Source: Cordilura impudica
Taxonomy: Eukaryota > Arthropoda > Insecta > Diptera > Scathophagidae
DNA length: 64,000 bases
Direction of reading: 5' to 3'
Assembly: GCA_963682025.1 (NCBI GenBank)
Contig: OY821518.1
Span: forward strand, 125,326,800-125,390,799
Every line of letters begins with the position of its first letter. Position 1 is the stretch's first letter. The translations under genes and the position numbers were made by a program. The notes under the pieces are model-generated. The model did no database searches. It was not told where the DNA came from and saw only the letters and a list, made by a program, of their open reading frames with translations. Below, in pieces: positions 11,701-21,790 of the stretch.

Positions 11701-12032
11701 ACAGAAAATTGAAAAAATAAATTTTAAAAAGAAGTAATTTTTTTTTAATTTGTTGGGTAATAATTTAAAACATAAAACCCTAAAGAAAAAAAAATAAAAA
11801 CAATCTAAAAATGTAAAAATAATTTTTTTTAGTTACCATAAAATTGATTTTTCTACAAATTTTAACTTTGATAACCCATAAGTAGGCCCCTACAAAGCGT
11901 AGCACCTTTTCCAAACGCTCATTTCATAGGCTGAACAGTTATCTGTCAGATGCTGTTTAAACTGTTCAATTATGTTATTCGGTTCAAAAGATATGATTTT
12001 TGCAACGAAAAAACTCAAATGGCGCCATTGTG
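8774..12032 (+). mobile_element. Transib element 1, structurally complete
   Basis: The element begins CACAATGGCGCC (8774) and ends GGCGCCATTGTG (12032), a perfect 12-bp terminal inverted repeat. It is flanked by the 5-bp direct duplication TGACG (8769-8773 and 12033-12037). Transib elements are defined by CACWATG-like ends and 5-bp target duplications. The length, 3259 bp, fits the family. Both ends resemble recombination signal sequences. Left: heptamer, 23-bp spacer, GCAAAACTC. Right, read inward: heptamer, 22-bp spacer, GCAAAAATC. The interior carries a RAG1-like transposase broken by several frameshifts. Confidence 0.93.
9780..11712 (+). pseudogene. Transib transposase (RAG1-core homologue), frameshifted
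   Basis: The DDE transposase that cuts and pastes Transib, homologous to the RAG1 core. Visible parts in order: an N-terminal region (ELDSLYGNIERSEI, KGRPKKSTEECSIFTRKRK); the first catalytic Asp in KWGCDGSSGQSVYKQ (Asp codon 10561); the second in MVDGKVVNEL (10871); a zinc-binding pair CPIC (about 10919); HKILAH (about 11398); and the acidic block IGQLSEEAEESLNKFYKKYR (about 11447-11506) that holds the catalytic Glu in RAG1. The frame is broken by an in-frame stop near 9949 and frameshifts near 10110, 10720 and 11186. Key residues survive, so decay is recent or mild. The stop is at 11710-11712. Confidence 0.93.
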
Positions 12033-12219
12033 TGACGGTTAAAATATAATAACCAAATGTGCAAGACTTCCATGAAAAAAATGTGAAGTAAATCGAACAA
12101 CATTATCACATTTCTTTGAATTTTGGCATATTAAAAAAAAAGTAAATGCCTAAAAACAATGCATTATTCTAGTAACCTAGATTGAGCCCTTATTATTGGT
12201 TGGGAAATAAACAATGTGA

Positions 12220-12307
12220 ATTGGTAGTTCAACAATGTTCTTATTTTATTTTTAAAAATTATATATATTTTTTTTAAATAAAATAAGAACATTTTTGAAC
12301 TACCAAT
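12220..12307. repeat. Long hairpin (inverted repeat)
   Basis: TTGGTAGTTCAACAATGTTC followed by TTATTTTATTT pairs with its near-perfect reverse complement ending at about 12307. A second, AT-only inverted repeat follows (about 12322-12372), and GAACTACCAAT recurs at 12312. This may be a small foldback element; no target duplication was identified. The bases 12038-12219 show nothing else. Confidence 0.6.
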
Positions 12308-12395
12308 GTTTGAACTACCAATCTTATTTTATTTTAAAAAAATATATATAATTTTTAAAAATAAAATAATTTTATAATAAAATTGGTTAGAAGTT

Positions 12396-13605
12396 GTTTT
12401 AATTTATATTCGCGAGCAATAAGCAAATAAGTGTACCAATGATATATCACAATGGATTATATTGATTCCAGGAGCACTGAAGGGTTAAATAAAAATAAAT
12501 TAAACGAATTATATTTCTTAAATTCTAAGTAGTGGTTTCATCAAGTTAAATAGAAGAACTCGTTTTCGGTAATCTTTATTTGAAAATATCTTAAAATCCA
12601 AAGCTGACCTTGGCAAATAATGGGTTGATGAGGATTAATCAGAAATTTTAAGCACGGAAGACCTACACATTTGAATTTATTTGACTTAATCGTCCTAAAC
12701 TAGCTTGGGTCATTTGTGGTGCTAAGTCCAAATGGGTTAATGATGTCAAATTATCTGTTTCCCTAAACCATAATTATAACGATGAAATAAAATCTTTAAG
12801 AGTAGAAAACTGATTAATTTTTGATACAAAGTATTTAGAAAGAATACATTTACTATTTCATAAAAAACTAATTTTTCTCGAAATCCGCAAAAAATATCCC
12901 AGTAAAAAAATTCTAGCAGGGGGGTTTACCTATAAGTCCACACAGTTAATCTCTAACATGTTTTTAATAAAACCTTAAAGTACCAGATCCATTCTTAAAA
13001 TTTTGTTTAAGAAAATTTTTTAAAACTTGAAAAAAGAGTTTTCAAAATTTTGTAAAGAAAAATGCCCATTTTCGGTCTCGTTGTGCAATACGTTAACAAT
13101 GTGGTAATTAAAAAATACTGCATATCTGAGTACTTACAAGTATAGAGACAAAAAAAATGATGCCTTTAATCAAATTCTTAAAGTTGAAAAAAGTGTCGTC
13201 AAAGTTCATGACCCAGTGTTTTTTTGACGCAAAATTGGTCTGCGGCATTTGCTTTTCTTGGCGAGTTTTTATTCGCTTTTGAAGTTATATAGATTTTTGA
13301 AAAGATAATTTAATACTGAAATCGATTCATATAACGACTTGTCGAAAAAATTAAAATTAAATCATAATTAAAATTACGGAACGAAATTTTCTTAAAATTT
13401 GGGGAAAAAAATCATATTTTCCCCCCCATATAAACACACTTGAAATTTTCAATCGATTTCCGGCGAGAATTTTTTTTATTCGATTATCCTCAAATTTTAC
13501 ACGTTTATTTGTTTTATGTAGAAAGCAAATAAACTTGAACCCAACGCTCCCCAAAATCGCCATTTAAAAAGTGTACGCGTAACGTGGGACCACGCTAATG
13601 TACAT
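12396..13605. repeat. Repeat family B, copy 2
   Basis: It matches copy 1 (4899-5975) in the same orientation, starting GTTTTAATTTATATTCG. The conserved tract CATATAAACACACTTGAAAT lies near 13430. Two of the three GGGTTAA sites are intact here (the middle one reads GGGTTGA). Past 13455 similarity is weak. No coding capacity was found. Confidence 0.65.
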
Positions 13606-14735
13606 ACATTTCGTTAGATAAAAGATACACCTGCATATAGTTTATTTGAATTTATAGCAAAATTGATATTTTAAAAAATTATATATACTATTTTCTAATT
13701 TTTTTCAACTGTCTGCTTTATGGAGCTAATCGATTTGTCAATTGAAACACTAAAATAATGGTCACCATTTATCAGCCATTACCAACAATGAATATTACCA
13801 ATCAATTTTAAAATTTAATTCTCAAACAAATCTCTACAAAACCTCGTCATAAACCATTTAGCACACGTCATGAATTAAACAACAACCAGTTAAACCTCTT
13901 TCAAAAAATATATGCAAATTTCGCTCCCAATATTAAATATCTTTCTGCTTAAAAAATATTATCGTTCAATAAAACTTAAACAATCAAACAATCAAACTAA
14001 CATCTATCTATAACGACAATCTTCCAAAATATTAGTTGCCGAGAAAAAATAAACAAACCAAACATTAATTTTAAAACAATGCCACAGTTTTAAATTTTTA
14101 AGATTAAAATGTATGTAAATCGATAAAAAAAAAAAAAAGAAATAATCTTTCAAATTGATAACGCCAAAAATGGATACAAAAATAACTCTCAATGGATACA
14201 GTTTTTATCTTTATCTGTTTGATTTGTTATTGTTATAATTTGTTAAGTCTGTCTTTTGTTTATTTAAAAGATGTTGATTGGTATGTGGCTTTATATGAAT
14301 TTCGAATTATTAGAAATACAATAGATTTGTTATTGTTGTTTTATTTTTTTTTATTTTTATCTTGACATGCAATAACACTTTAATGATATTTATCATATAT
14401 CATTATTTATACCAGTTTTCATTGGAGTTTTTTGTTGTAATACTGTAGTATTCTATTACAGATACATGTTTTTTTTAATCTCTTTATTTTAATATACGCA
14501 ATTATTAAAATTTACTGATAAAAACAAAAAATATTAAGTTACTTTTCAAACCAAATACGAAACAACATTTTAGGAATGCTACAATTCCGCCTTGTTGGCG
14601 TGTCATTTAATATAAAGATTTGGCTTTCGAGATGAAAATCTAATAATCATTACAAATAATTCGCTAAAAAAATAATTTCAATAAAAACTAATTAAATTTA
14701 TTTATTTATTAATATAAGTTACAACGCAAAGTAAA
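13606..14735. other. Unassigned AT-rich stretch
   Basis: No gene, repeat copy or transposon terminus recognised. Long A and T runs only. Confidence 0.5.
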
Positions 14736-14744
14736 TTTTTTGTA

Positions 14745-14890
14745 TTCTAATTTGGGTCCAGGGATAAGCCGGGTGACAAAGGTCATTTGGCTGGTTTTTG
14801 CAGCGACAGACCAAAGCCTCTGGTGGGAATCGAACCAACGACCCCAGCATGATAGGCGAGCACGCTACCTACTCACCTACCAGGGGCGCT
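14745..14890 (-). mobile_element. tRNA-derived SINE candidate
   Basis: On the minus strand the sequence starts GCGCCCCTGGTAGGTGAGTA and contains GTTGGTTCGATTCCCACC. The latter includes a perfect RNA polymerase III B box, GGTTCGATTCC (complement of 14826-14836). An A-box-like TAGGTGAGTAGG lies about 40 nt upstream. A non-tRNA segment follows down to about 14745, next to an AT-rich stretch. That order, tRNA-like head then unrelated body, is a SINE. Only one copy is in the window, so family status is inferred. Confidence 0.65.
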
Positions 14891-15159
14891 TAACGAATTA
14901 AATATATTTTTCATATTGACATGCGAAATTAGAGATTTTTTAAGATCGTTGTCGTTCTCGAATAAATGAACCACAACTTTAACAGTAACAATTTTTTGTG
15001 TTTTCTTTGTTAAATCGGGTAGTTCTGGACCCAGCCTCGTAATTAATTTATCAATATAAGTAGCCTAGACGTTAAGCTTTCATTTGAGATAAGTATTTGA
15101 AAATTTAATTATTTATAAACCGCAATTAAAACTGGCCGAACTTTGTGTTCTATTTAAAA

Positions 15160-15255
15160 GCAAGTAAGAACGTTAAATTCGGCTGTTCCAATTCTTAGAT
15201 ACCTCCACCTGTGTCTTTAATTCAATATTATAGCCGAGGTTGAGCACGGTTACCC
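15160..15255 (+). repeat. Family F fragment (DINE-like 5' end)
   Basis: GCAAGTAAGAACGTTAAATT is followed by CGGCTGTTCCAATTCTTAG and CTCCACCTGTGTCTTTAATT. The segment is matched in reverse at 35080-35170. It resembles the 5' end of family A (AACAAGTAAGAA) but differs after that, so it is probably a sister DINE-like family. Confidence 0.55.
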
Positions 15256-15299
15256 TTTAAATATGTCGTAAATATGACCTGACACGTAAAATCGAAAAT

Positions 15300-16215
15300 A
15301 TTTGATTGAATTTAAAGAAAGTATGGCAAAAACTCTGGACGTCACCATATTATTTTCCTACACAAAATTGGGAAAAGTAATCAAGCATTTCCAAAGGAGT
15401 TCAAAGTATCGCGTAGAACCGTGGACTACATTGCGAAAAGAATTCAAAGATGATGGTAAATTCCGAATAAAGATCAAAGCGGTCGGCACAGAGTAACAAT
15501 AAAATGTAATAACAACGATAAGTAAACGAAATCGTTGCTAAACAGCTCCAGAAATAACCGCCCACATAACAGCAGCTTAAATGGCAGCATCGTCATGCAA
15601 TAACTTCATCTTCGGCCACAAAATAAACGGAAAAGATTAGAGTGGGGTAAAAAAAATATATAAATTAGTGCAAGATCCTTGGTCCAATGAATCGAAGTTT
15701 GAAGTGTTCGGCTCTAAGAGGCTAATTTTTGTAAGGCGCTCAGTTGGAGAATGTCCGTGGGATACATGCCTAGTGCCAGTAGTTAAACACGGGGGAGGTT
15801 CCGCAATGGTTTGGGGTTGCTTTGCTGGAGAAAATGTTGGCAAGTTATGCAGAATCGAAAGAATACACGATGCCATAGCCACTCGATTAAGAATTGTGGA
15901 TTGAAAACTCATATTTCAGCAAGATAATAACCCAAAACATAAAGCAAAAATTTTAAATGAGTATATAGACATCCAAAAGGCAGTTGGACCTGTAAAGTTG
16001 TTGAATGGCCGTCACAGTCACCTGACCTCAATGCTACTGAGTTACTGTGAGGTGAATTGGACAGAAAGGTTCGAACTACATGTTCTACACCGAAGGAAGA
16101 CCTGTGGAATAAACTGCAGGAAGCATGGAACCAGATACTGCAGAAATATTGAAAAATACGAAATGAAGGTGGTCATCAATGTGAGGAATGTAAACTTTAA
16201 AAATAGTGAAAAGGA
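15300..16215 (+). pseudogene. Tc1-like transposase remnant
   Basis: A decayed DD34E-type Tc1 transposase. The N-terminal helix-turn-helix region is represented by KLGKVIKHFQRSSKYRVE and KEFKDDGKFR; TAPEIT lies near 15546. The catalytic part reads WSNESKFEVFGSKRLIFVRR (WSDESKF in relatives, so the first Asp is Asn), VKHGGGSAMVWGCFAGENVG, then after a stop IFQQDNNPKHKAK with the second Asp. In another frame follow SQSPDLNATELL (relatives SPDLNPIE) and PKEDLWNKLQEAWNQIL. Several stops and at least three frameshifts make it inactive. Confidence 0.85.
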
Positions 16216-16322
16216 AAGATAATAAAGAATATATCGCACCGATTCCTCTAAAGGGAAATTTATAAATTTTCGTTTTTTGCGAGAAAACGATATATAGTGG
16301 CCATATCTATAAAAATTTGCAG

Positions 16323-16700
16323 ATTCCAGCCCTCGAAATTCGAGTGCAAATGCTAGGAAATTTTTTTTTCTCTTTAAATAAAGACCCTAAAGGTATGGTA
16401 ATCAATTACAGCCAATTCACAAATCAACACAAGAAAACAAACTCATTTTTATTACAAACACATTAACAAATTTAATAAACACACACATAGCATTGTATAA
16501 TTTTATGTATGTGTTAGTAGCAACTTTAAATGCAATTTACTCAAAATAAAGGAAAGTATATAAAAATCTGTAAATCTGCAAAGCTGCTTAAAAGAAATAC
16601 CTTTGAAATCATATATGTTTGTTCAAAATCGGGCTAAAACGGTAGAACAAAACATCGGTCACAAGAAATCGCCTAGCCTATTAATATTATAGATCTATAA
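16323..16700 (+). mobile_element. Family E (Tc1-like) end fragment
   Basis: It starts CAGCCCTCGAAATTCGAGTG and continues with CCCTAAAGGTATGGTAATCA, AATTCACAAATCAACAC and TGTTAGTAGCAACTTTAAAT. The same blocks occur at 60557-61010 (same orientation) and in reverse at 41930-42390, where they adjoin a Tc1-like transposase. So this is the terminal non-coding part of that Tc1-like family. Confidence 0.65.
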
Positions 16701-16756
16701 AATTTATAAACATTTACTTTTGTTTACTTTGCCAAAGCTTTATTGAATAAGGAAAA

Positions 16757-16940
16757 TCAAGTAAGAAAATTATAGTCGATCTAATTCGACTATACGATAT
16801 CCAATACCACGCGTTTTGACACCCTATTTCTTGAGTCTATCTCATTAGATATAGAAAATAAGCATAAACCAAATTTGAGCGACATTGTTATTAATTTTTT
16901 TTTGCCTTCGGATATGAAAAAGTTCGTATTGGTCATATAA
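16757..16940 (+). mobile_element. Family A element, 5' fragment
   Basis: The 5' end and imperfect palindrome (GTCGATCTAATTCGAC) are present; similarity stops near 16940. It is a subfamily shared with the copy ending at 29284: both read GCGACATTGTTATTAATT and both share about 27 bp upstream (CCAAAGCTTTATTGAA). Confidence 0.75.
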
Positions 16941-17039
16941 AAATCTGACATTATTTTCTCTACTCTTTCGGCAAAAAAAATACAGTTGTATCCCTCTTTG
17001 TGATATAAGAGTAGCTTATTTAGTAACAACTAAAGAGAC

Positions 17040-17247
17040 ATATTTTGAGTTGTCCCCAAAAAACTTTTGATTTTTCGATGATCACTGAAAAAATTCAAAA
17101 GCAACTATTGTTGTATAGTTATTATACGTAAAAAATGAAAACTTGCAAATTTTGAGTTGACCCCTATTAGAGGAAGCGGTGCGATTAAAGAGTTTTCACT
17201 GATTTTTCAGGAGGAGAGGAGGCAAATACTTTTGGATGGTAGTGTAT
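17040..17247 (-). mobile_element. Possible Tc1-like terminal fragment
   Basis: Read on the minus strand it starts ATACACTACCATCCAAAAGT, which resembles terminal repeats of Tc1-like elements. TCGCACCGCTTCCTCTAATA in it is matched in the opposite orientation at about 16230-16255 (TCGCACCGATTCCTCTAAAG). The pair could be the two ends of one disrupted element. This call rests on end similarity only. Confidence 0.35.
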
Positions 17248-17266
17248 AAATATATATATAAATATA

Positions 17267-17395
17267 TATTGTTTAGACTGTTACTTGGTCTCTGCTGTGT
17301 TTTACTGGATCCATGTTATATCCACAGTTATAAGACGGCGCAAAAGGCATCTGTATTGCGAAGAAACCGAATACAACAATTATTTGAAATTTTTT
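17267..17395 (-). pseudogene. Mariner transposase fragment
   Basis: The segment matches 23641-23760, part of the mariner remnant there (TTGTTTAGACTG, GGATCCATGTTATATCCACA, AAGACGGCGCAAAA). It is a small internal coding piece with no ends visible. Confidence 0.6.
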
Positions 17396-17626
17396 TTTTA
17401 CCCAAAAAGCCCATAGAAATAAATGTTGGAGAGTTGATTCAAATCTATTATTTAAATTTATTGGTAACTAGCCTTACAGAAAAGGCTTTGATATTTATAA
17501 TTTAAATTTTTATTTTTTCGTGCGGAAATAGAACCAATTTTTTCCGTTTTTATTCCTTCAACCACTGCGAAATAAAAATGTGAGAAATGTGAAAAAAAAT
17601 AACTGACATTCAATGCAGCTCACTTT

Positions 17627-17940
17627 GTATACCCTTCACAAGAGTGTGCAGTTTATATAAGTTTGTCATTGTAATAATTAGGAGAAAATATATATATATT
17701 TTCATCCTTATAACAATCGGAGTTGATATAGAGATGTAAGTCTGTGGAAATCTCTATCACGCCCTCAGTAAGTTAGGTGAGTTTCTCATTTTAAATGAAA
17801 ATGATTCAATGACATCCTGAACAAGTTTCTTTTTGAAATAATCAAAATCCATTCAATTGGTCCCGAAATTTCAATTAAATGTATAAATGCTCTTAAAGAA
17901 ATATGAATTTTCTATGTTGATCTTGTTATTATATTAGTTA
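17627..17940 (-). mobile_element. Family D fragment
   Basis: It matches 25141-25500: TATACCCTTCACAAGAGTGT, then ATAAGTTTGTCATTGTAATA, GGAGTTGATATAGAGATGT and ATTCAATGACATCCTGAACA. The GTCC microsatellite is reduced to one unit. Confidence 0.7.
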
Positions 17941-17995
17941 TAGTTTTGTTTCTTGTGTGTGCTTTATGAGTATGTATTGATGATTATACTCCACG

Positions 17996-18110
17996 TATTC
18001 AGAGGTTCAAGCCATGCGGATAAAAGACGGCTTGGTACCGCCGCCAACTATTTGAGTGCTGGAGCCGCCGATAAAGTAAGCGGCAGAGTTCGTCTAGTAT
18101 TTAACTTGCC
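17996..18110. repeat. GC-rich segment with an inverted partner at 18485-18575
   Basis: This island (TTCAGAGGTTCAAGCCATGC onward) is much richer in GC than its surroundings. Its start resembles the minus strand from about 18575 downward (TTCAGAGGTCCAAGTCGATG), and TGGAGC follows in both. A frame through it reads RGSSHADKRRLGTAANYLSA, a family I do not recognise. It could be a fragment of an unknown repeat or a captured exon, since TTCAG|AGG looks like a splice acceptor. Confidence 0.35.
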
Positions 18111-18623
18111 GAATGAACCATCTAAGTCAATTTTTCATTTTTATATAAAAAAATTTTAAGAAATTAAGAGAAAATGTATTTAAATTAAACCATTGAAACT
18201 AAAAACAAAATAAAAAAAAAAATCATGTGAGTCCGATCACAGGGGAGATATGTACACATCTGGTAATAAATAAAATGCAGAAACAGTGACAAAAAGGTTT
18301 TTTCATATAATAATTTTTTCACCAAACAATCATAAGTCATACCGATTTGTCTTAATGGTCACATCTTACGCGTAAGATGTGACTCTCACATGTACGCTGT
18401 TTTTGTGATTGTATTGTGAAATAGAAATTTACCCCCCTGCGCGTATAGATGTTTACACATCAAAAACAATTTTTTTATTGAAGTAGACTTTACAGATGAC
18501 CCAGCAATGGAAAGCCTGCTCCAACAATTTTTTGGTTCTCTGCCGCCGCAGACTACTTCGCATCGACTTGGACCTCTGAAATAAATACAAAAAATTGTCA
18601 ATATGAAAGAAACATAAAATAAA

Positions 18624-19187
18624 CAAGTAAGAACATTATAGTCAGTCAAGACGATACCCTATAACATGCGTTTAGATATGAACAAATTCATTTCGGATGT
18701 TATATCCGGTTATGGCCGGTCCTGGCCATCTTTTGCAAGGTCACTAATTTTTTGCCAAAACATATGCAAAGCAAATTTGACAAAAATCTGTGCAATATTT
18801 TTGTTTTTTGATAGACTTAAGTGAAAATGGGGAATCAGCTTCATATGGGAGCTATGAATAAAAATTGCTCTATACGATTTATTTTTGGACTACTGATAAA
18901 TGGATGTAATAAACATAAACAAACCCAATTTGATCATGATCTATATGATAATTTGGATATTGTGACAATTTAAGTCGATGTTATTGGGGTATGGGTCTGG
19001 GTCTGAACATGAACCGATTTTCATAAATATCAATAGTGTTCATTCTATAGCCGATAGGAGATTATACGGATTATACGCCGATTGAAATGATCGGTATACG
19101 AAAAGATGGGTCTAGGTCAAAGAATTTTAATAGTTACAAACATCAATACAAAGTCATTATACCCAGACCACATAGTGGTATAGGATA
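18624..19187 (+). mobile_element. Family A element, internally deleted
   Basis: The 5' start ACAAGTAAGAACATTATAGT and the 3' end CCACATAGTGGTATAGGATA are both present. The palindrome is collapsed and two internal blocks, including the GGAC core, are missing. Confidence 0.75.
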
Positions 19188-19659
19188 TGAAAAGGATCTT
19201 TTAAAAAAAAAAAACTGAAATAAAAAATAAAAATTGAACTATAGTAAACTTAATAAAAATTAATGAAATTTTCATTTTGTTTTGCATCACTCTAGATGTA
19301 AGCGTTTTTTTTTTATGAACTTATAGATAAAATTTCATATTACCAGGATTTTCATTTGAAAATATTTTAAATTTTCTGAATTCATAATTCTTTAATATAC
19401 AATTTAACATTTTTGATGAATTTAAGATAATCGTTTTACAACATTTTTTCTACTGAATACGTTCAAATAGTGTTCCTTAATCACCGAAATTGATGTCAAT
19501 GGATTTTAATAAATTAATAAATTAAATTAAATATAATTACCGTTCAGTACGCTTCAATGGAGAAAAATAATTGTTTTGAATTGAAGAACAGATTTATGCG
19601 TCGCGGTGACAGTTATATAAGGATTAGCCATGAAAGTTTTTGCTTCAAGCGGTTTAATT

Positions 19660-20175
19660 TTTATACCCTATACCACATGTGGTTTGGTTATAATGACTTT
19701 GTGCTGCTGTTTGTAACAACCAAAACTATTTGACCTACACCCATCTTTAATTATACCGATCGAATCAGAATCACTATCTATCAGAACCACTATCTGATTC
19801 GATTTAACGATGTCCGTCCGTCCGTCCGTCCGTCTGTGTGTCCATGTAAAGCTTGCAATTAAACTGCAGGTCGCAAATATGAATATATTTTGATGAAATT
19901 TGGTATTTGATCTTTTATCGGCCATCGGATGAACGTTATTGAAAATGGTGAGAATCGGTCCATGTTCAGACCTATCCCCCATACAAATGACCACTATGAA
20001 ATCAACATATATTGCCATAAGATCCAAATTATCATACAAATCTTAGTCAAATTGGTTTTGTATGTATATATTACATCCATTAATAAGTAGTCCAAAAATT
20101 ATCCCTATTGGATAACTGTTAGTCATAGGCCCTATATAGAGCTGCTTCTCGATCTTCACTTAAATCTATCAAAAA
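19660..20175 (-). mobile_element. Family A element, 3' part of a split copy
   Basis: An inverted copy reads from its 3' stem-loop (ACCACATGTGGT) through the GTCC microsatellite (19811-19834) to CTATCAAAAAA at 20175. There it is interrupted by another family A copy. Its missing 5' part resumes at 20953. Confidence 0.85.
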
Positions 20176-20952
20176 AACAAGTACGAAAATTATAGTCGGT
20201 CTAGCCCGACTATACGATACCCTATACCATGGTTCGGTCTAAATAATTGGATATAGCAAATAAGCATAAACCAAATTTAAGTGGCATTTTTATTAATTTT
20301 TTTCGCTGCAGATATGAAAAAGTTCATAGCGGATACTATATTTATATGGGGACTAGGTCGAAAAATGGACCGATCCTGACCATATTTGGTATTGTCACTT
20401 ATACTCTGAAAAAATATATACAAACCAAATTTGCAAAAATCTGTGCAATATTTTTGTTTTTTGGTAGATTTAAGTGAAGATCGGGAAGCAGCTCTATATG
20501 GGGCTATGACTAAGAGTTGTCCCATAGGGATCATTTTTGGACTACTGATTAATGGATGTAATATACACATACAAACCCAATTTGACTAAGATTCATATGA
20601 TAATTTGGATCCTATGGCAATTTATGTTGATTTCATAGGGGTCATTTGTATGGGGGCTAGGTCTGAACATAGACCGATTCTCACCAATTTCAATAGCGTT
20701 CATCCCATGGCCGATAAAATATCAAATACCAAATTTCATCAAAATATATTCATATTTGCGACCTGCAGTTTGATTACAAGCTTTACATGGACACACAGAC
20801 GGACGGACGGACGGACATCGTTAAATCGAATCAGAAAGTGATTCTGATTCGATCGGTATAATAAAAGATGGGTCTAGGTCAAATATTTTTGGTAGTTACA
20901 AACAGCAGCACAAAGTCATTATACCCAAACCACATAGTGGTATAGGGTATAA
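20176..20952 (+). mobile_element. Family A element inserted in an opposite-strand family A copy
   Basis: A complete copy: 5' ACAAGTACGAAAATTATAGT, palindrome variant GTCGGTCTAGCCCGAC, GGAC core (about 20799-20815), 3' GTGGTATAGGGTATAA. It splits the inverted copy at an A-tract. Confidence 0.88.
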
Positions 20953-21186
20953 CAAAAAAATATTGCACTGATTCTTCTCAAATTTTGTTTGTATATATAG
21001 GTATAGCATCCGATATGAACTTTTTCATATCTGCAGCCAAAAAAAATTAATAAAAATCCCACTCAAATTTGGTTTATGCTTATTTTCTATATCCAGTTAG
21101 TTGGGCCTAAGAGATAGGGTCTCTAAACGCATGGTATGGGGTATCAACTAGTCGGTCTCGACCGACTATAATTTTCTTACTTGTTT
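20953..21186 (-). mobile_element. Family A element, 5' part of the split copy
   Basis: It resumes with CAAAAAAATATTGCACTGAT and runs to the 5' end ATAATTTTCTTACTTGTTTT. Joined to 19660-20175 it makes one normal copy. Confidence 0.85.
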
Positions 21187-21548
21187 TTATTTTTTTTTTT
21201 ACGTTTATAAAAAAACATGACAATTAGTTGAAACAATCAATGCCAATTAAAAAATATAATTACTATTAAGTTATAATGAAATTTTTGGTTTTGGAATTAG
21301 TTGATCTAATATTAGTTAAATTTCAGTGCCAATGAAAAATTCCCAAGTATGATACAAACAAACCAACTGTGATGTAAGCGATATCATTTTACAATTATCT
21401 ACGAGGCCTTTTTTTCGAATAAAAAAAGTGGAAATATTACGATTCGTTTTTAATCACATCATTATTAAATGAATCCATTTTTTCAACCTTATATAAGGCT
21501 AACGGCTAACTATTATTAATCATAACTGGAAGTAAAGTATAGTATAAA
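21187..21548. other. Unassigned stretch
   Basis: AT-rich sequence without a recognisable gene or repeat. Confidence 0.4.
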
Positions 21549-21790
21549 GTACGAGGACGGTCCCAGTACAACCGACCTGACAAAGAAAACTACAAATTTG
21601 AGAAAATTTTTTCTTTATTTCTCAATATAATCTCCTTTTAACTTGATAAACTTTTCCTAGCAATATTCCATAGCTTCCATACCCTGGTTATAGTAAGAAC
21701 CGTCTAGCTTCATAAAATAGCCATAAATCTAGGGGATAATTTACGTGATGAAGCAATTCGAACTTTAATTCATGTATTTGGCCATCGCAC
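21549..21790 (-). pseudogene. Mariner transposase, C-terminal fragment with one end
   Basis: The left boundary reads TACGAGGACGGTCCCAGTAC, a mariner-type terminal repeat. The minus strand then encodes YFMKLDGSYYNQGMEAMEYC, a stop, EKFIKLKGDYIEK and a stop. That is the typical C-terminus of mariner transposases (GMEAL..RW.KCI.L.GDYIE). The rest of the element is not recognisable. Confidence 0.75.

Noticed and set aside
14745..14890. Functional tRNA gene on the minus strand.
   Set aside because: The B box is good but an acceptor stem cannot be closed and the sequence continues into an unrelated body, so SINE fits better.
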